The notes beneath the pieces were generated by a model. The model did not search any database. It saw nothing but the letters and a program-made list of their open reading frames with translations, and was not told where the DNA came from. This document shows positions 12,572 through 13,726 of a stretch of DNA of 13,726 nucleotides, one piece after another. Origin of the DNA: Oscillospiraceae bacterium (GTDB lineage Bacteria > Bacillota > Clostridia > Oscillospirales > Ruminococcaceae). Where the stretch lies: positions 1-13,726 of the forward strand of contig JAGBFZ010000376.1 in NCBI GenBank assembly GCA_018110855.1. Direction: 5' to 3'. Position 1 is the stretch's first letter; the number at the start of each line of letters is the position of its first letter. The translations under genes and the position numbers were made by a program.

Positions 12572-13726
12572 ATGAAAGATCCAACACAGTTTTCGGCAGA
12601 TGAGCTTGAGCTTTCCGCCAATATCATTTCTCATACCATGAGAACGGCAGCAGCGGATTTTCCATATATGATGAAGCCTGTTTATTCGCTCAGAGCTGAG
12701 GCAACCGATGAGACTCCTTCCATGTGCTCTGATTACAGCTGCCTGTATTATAATCCCAAATGGGTCATCGGCATATATTCCAAAAACAAGAAGAAACTGG
12801 AAAACACCATTATTCATTCCGTGCTTCACTCTCTCCTGCTCCACCCTTCCATGACCTCTGAGAATGACAAGATCTTCGAGGCTGCTGCTGATATGGCTGT
12901 TTTCAGCATGATGCATGAAGCCGGTGCTATAAATGCTCCCATGACTATCTTAAACGAGATATCCAAACTCCTTGAAGGCTGCAAAAGCAGGACAACATCT
13001 GAATTTTATGATAACGCTGATAAAAGCACGGCCTTCCGCAACCGTCTTTTCTCAGCGGTCACTAAGCTAAAAGAGGACGACCACAGTCTTTGGTACACCC
13101 ACAAGGATAAGCGTTCCTCTGATCCGCAAAATGGTCAGTCCACTGTTGAGGAAACACAGGATGCTCCCAACAATCCGCAGAATGCTGAATGCGAGGAGGG
13201 TTCTCTTTCCAAAGCTTGTGAAGTGCTGAAGGCGGATGAGGCGGAATGGTCAAAGCTCATGATCATGGCGCAGCACTCCGCCGCATCGAAAACATACGGC
13301 ACCACAAGCGGAAATCTGTTTTTTACTCCAGCCCCTCCTGACAGATTCAGTAAATTTTCTTATATTGAATATCTGAGGAGATTTGCACTTCAAGAGGTTG
13401 TTTCCGAGGACCCCGACACTCTCGACATGATGATGTATCACTGGGGACTGGATAATTTAGACAACACCCCTATTGTTGAATTGTGCGAAACAAGAGAGCT
13501 TTGCTGTGCAACTGATATTATTATTGCCATCGACGTTTCAGGCTCCTGCAGCGGAGAGATCGCTTCAAATTTCCTGCGGCAGATCTACACTCTCTTTACT
13601 CAGATGAATATCAGAAGCTCGGTAAATATCAATGTTGTGACCTTCGACACAAATATCACCATGGAAAAGAAGATCCGCTCGAAAAAAGACGCTGAGATCC
13701 TTGTACAGGATTATTCTCCCGGCGGC
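12572..13726 (+). CDS. DUF2201-type protein: metallopeptidase-like N-terminus plus VWA-like C-terminus (partial)
   Basis: The first 385 codons are open from ATG 12572 to the right edge, with GAAAGGA at 12554-12560. The N-terminus resembles the putative-metallopeptidase domain of DUF2201 proteins: IIHSVLHSLLLHP (80-92), with His82, His86 and His91 spaced as HxxxH-x4-H. The usual HExxH Glu is replaced by Ser83, so peptidase activity is doubtful. A polar linker rich in N, Q and E (about 180-212) follows. The C-terminal VWA-like domain starts at about 314 with IIIAIDVSGSCSG, giving the MIDAS D321-x-S323-x-S325. The sequence stops at SPGG, where the family usually continues as GGGTD. It is the probable partner of the MoxR-type ATPase just upstream: metal-dependent binding by the MIDAS would recruit clients or the motor. 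The end of the gene and any later genes are outside the window. Confidence 0.85.
   Translation, partial: MKDPTQFSADELELSANIISHTMRTAAADFPYMMKPVYSLRAEATDETPSMCSDYSCLYYNPKWVIGIYSKNKKKLENTIIHSVLHSLLLHPSMTSENDKIFEAAADMAVFSMMHEAGAINAPMTILNEISKLLEGCKSRTTSEFYDNADKSTAFRNRLFSAVTKLKEDDHSLWYTHKDKRSSDPQNGQSTVEETQDAPNNPQNAECEEGSLSKACEVLKADEAEWSKLMIMAQHSAASKTYGTTSGNLFFTPAPPDRFSKFSYIEYLRRFALQEVVSEDPDTLDMMMYHWGLDNLDNTPIVELCETRELCCATDIIIAIDVSGSCSGEIASNFLRQIYTLFTQMNIRSSVNINVVTFDTNITMEKKIRSKKDAEILVQDYSPGG

Noticed and set aside
12545..12916. Minus-strand open frame opposite the VWA gene
   Set aside because: It is a shadow of the well-supported DUF2201/VWA coding frame, with no ribosome binding site or recognisable product.

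Overview
The window looks like chromosomal DNA of a spore-forming Firmicute of the Ruminococcus/Oscillospiraceae type. This is inferred from a partial alpha/beta-type small acid-soluble spore protein gene at the left edge, strong AGGAGG ribosome binding sites, sigma-A promoters with clear -35/-10 boxes, moderately AT-rich coding sequence, and a Clostridia-like gene repertoire. No rRNA, tRNA or CRISPR array was seen, and no transposase gene.

Left part (1-690): the 5' end of an SASP gene on the minus strand, then a small transcription unit on the plus strand. This unit has its own promoter (344-372), two tandem and clearly homologous mini-genes of 22 and 21 codons with three aligned cysteines, and a strong terminator (641-686). 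The peptides are not recognised.

Middle part (690-5347): a LacI-family regulator, probably starting at TTG 764 and with a palindromic candidate operator inside its own promoter, heads a run of closely spaced genes. These are an ApbE-type FAD:protein FMN transferase lipoprotein, a NusG-domain-II membrane-anchored protein, a Gx-family (Hpre_diP_synt_I) membrane protein and a GNAT acetyltransferase. The three genes after the regulator recall part of flavin-based extracellular electron transfer loci. A 163-bp unit with a perfect 16-bp terminal inverted repeat, which can fold into a long-stemmed structure, lies just upstream of a macrodomain gene of the microbial PARG type (TIGR02452-like).

Right part (5343-13726): a WYL-domain regulator on the minus strand is divergent from a five-gene operon that runs off the window. 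The operon encodes a SpoVK/CbbX-type AAA+ ATPase with a long unassigned N-terminus, two paralogous helical proteins of 459 and 445 residues (unrecognised), a MoxR/AAA_5-type ATPase, and a DUF2201-type protein with a metallopeptidase-like N-terminus and a VWA-like C-terminus. The intergenic region has a consensus promoter for the WYL gene. It also has an opposing promoter whose 17-bp spacer holds a perfect 14-bp palindrome, a natural operator candidate. The VWA protein keeps the histidines of an HExxH-like site but has Ser instead of the catalytic Glu.

The most interesting unit is this WYL-controlled module with two motors, two paralogs and a VWA protein. MoxR plus VWA pairs act as chaperone-like remodelling machines, and WYL regulators often control defence or stress islands. 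A conditional, inducible remodelling or conflict system is a reasonable hypothesis, but no function is shown by the sequence itself.
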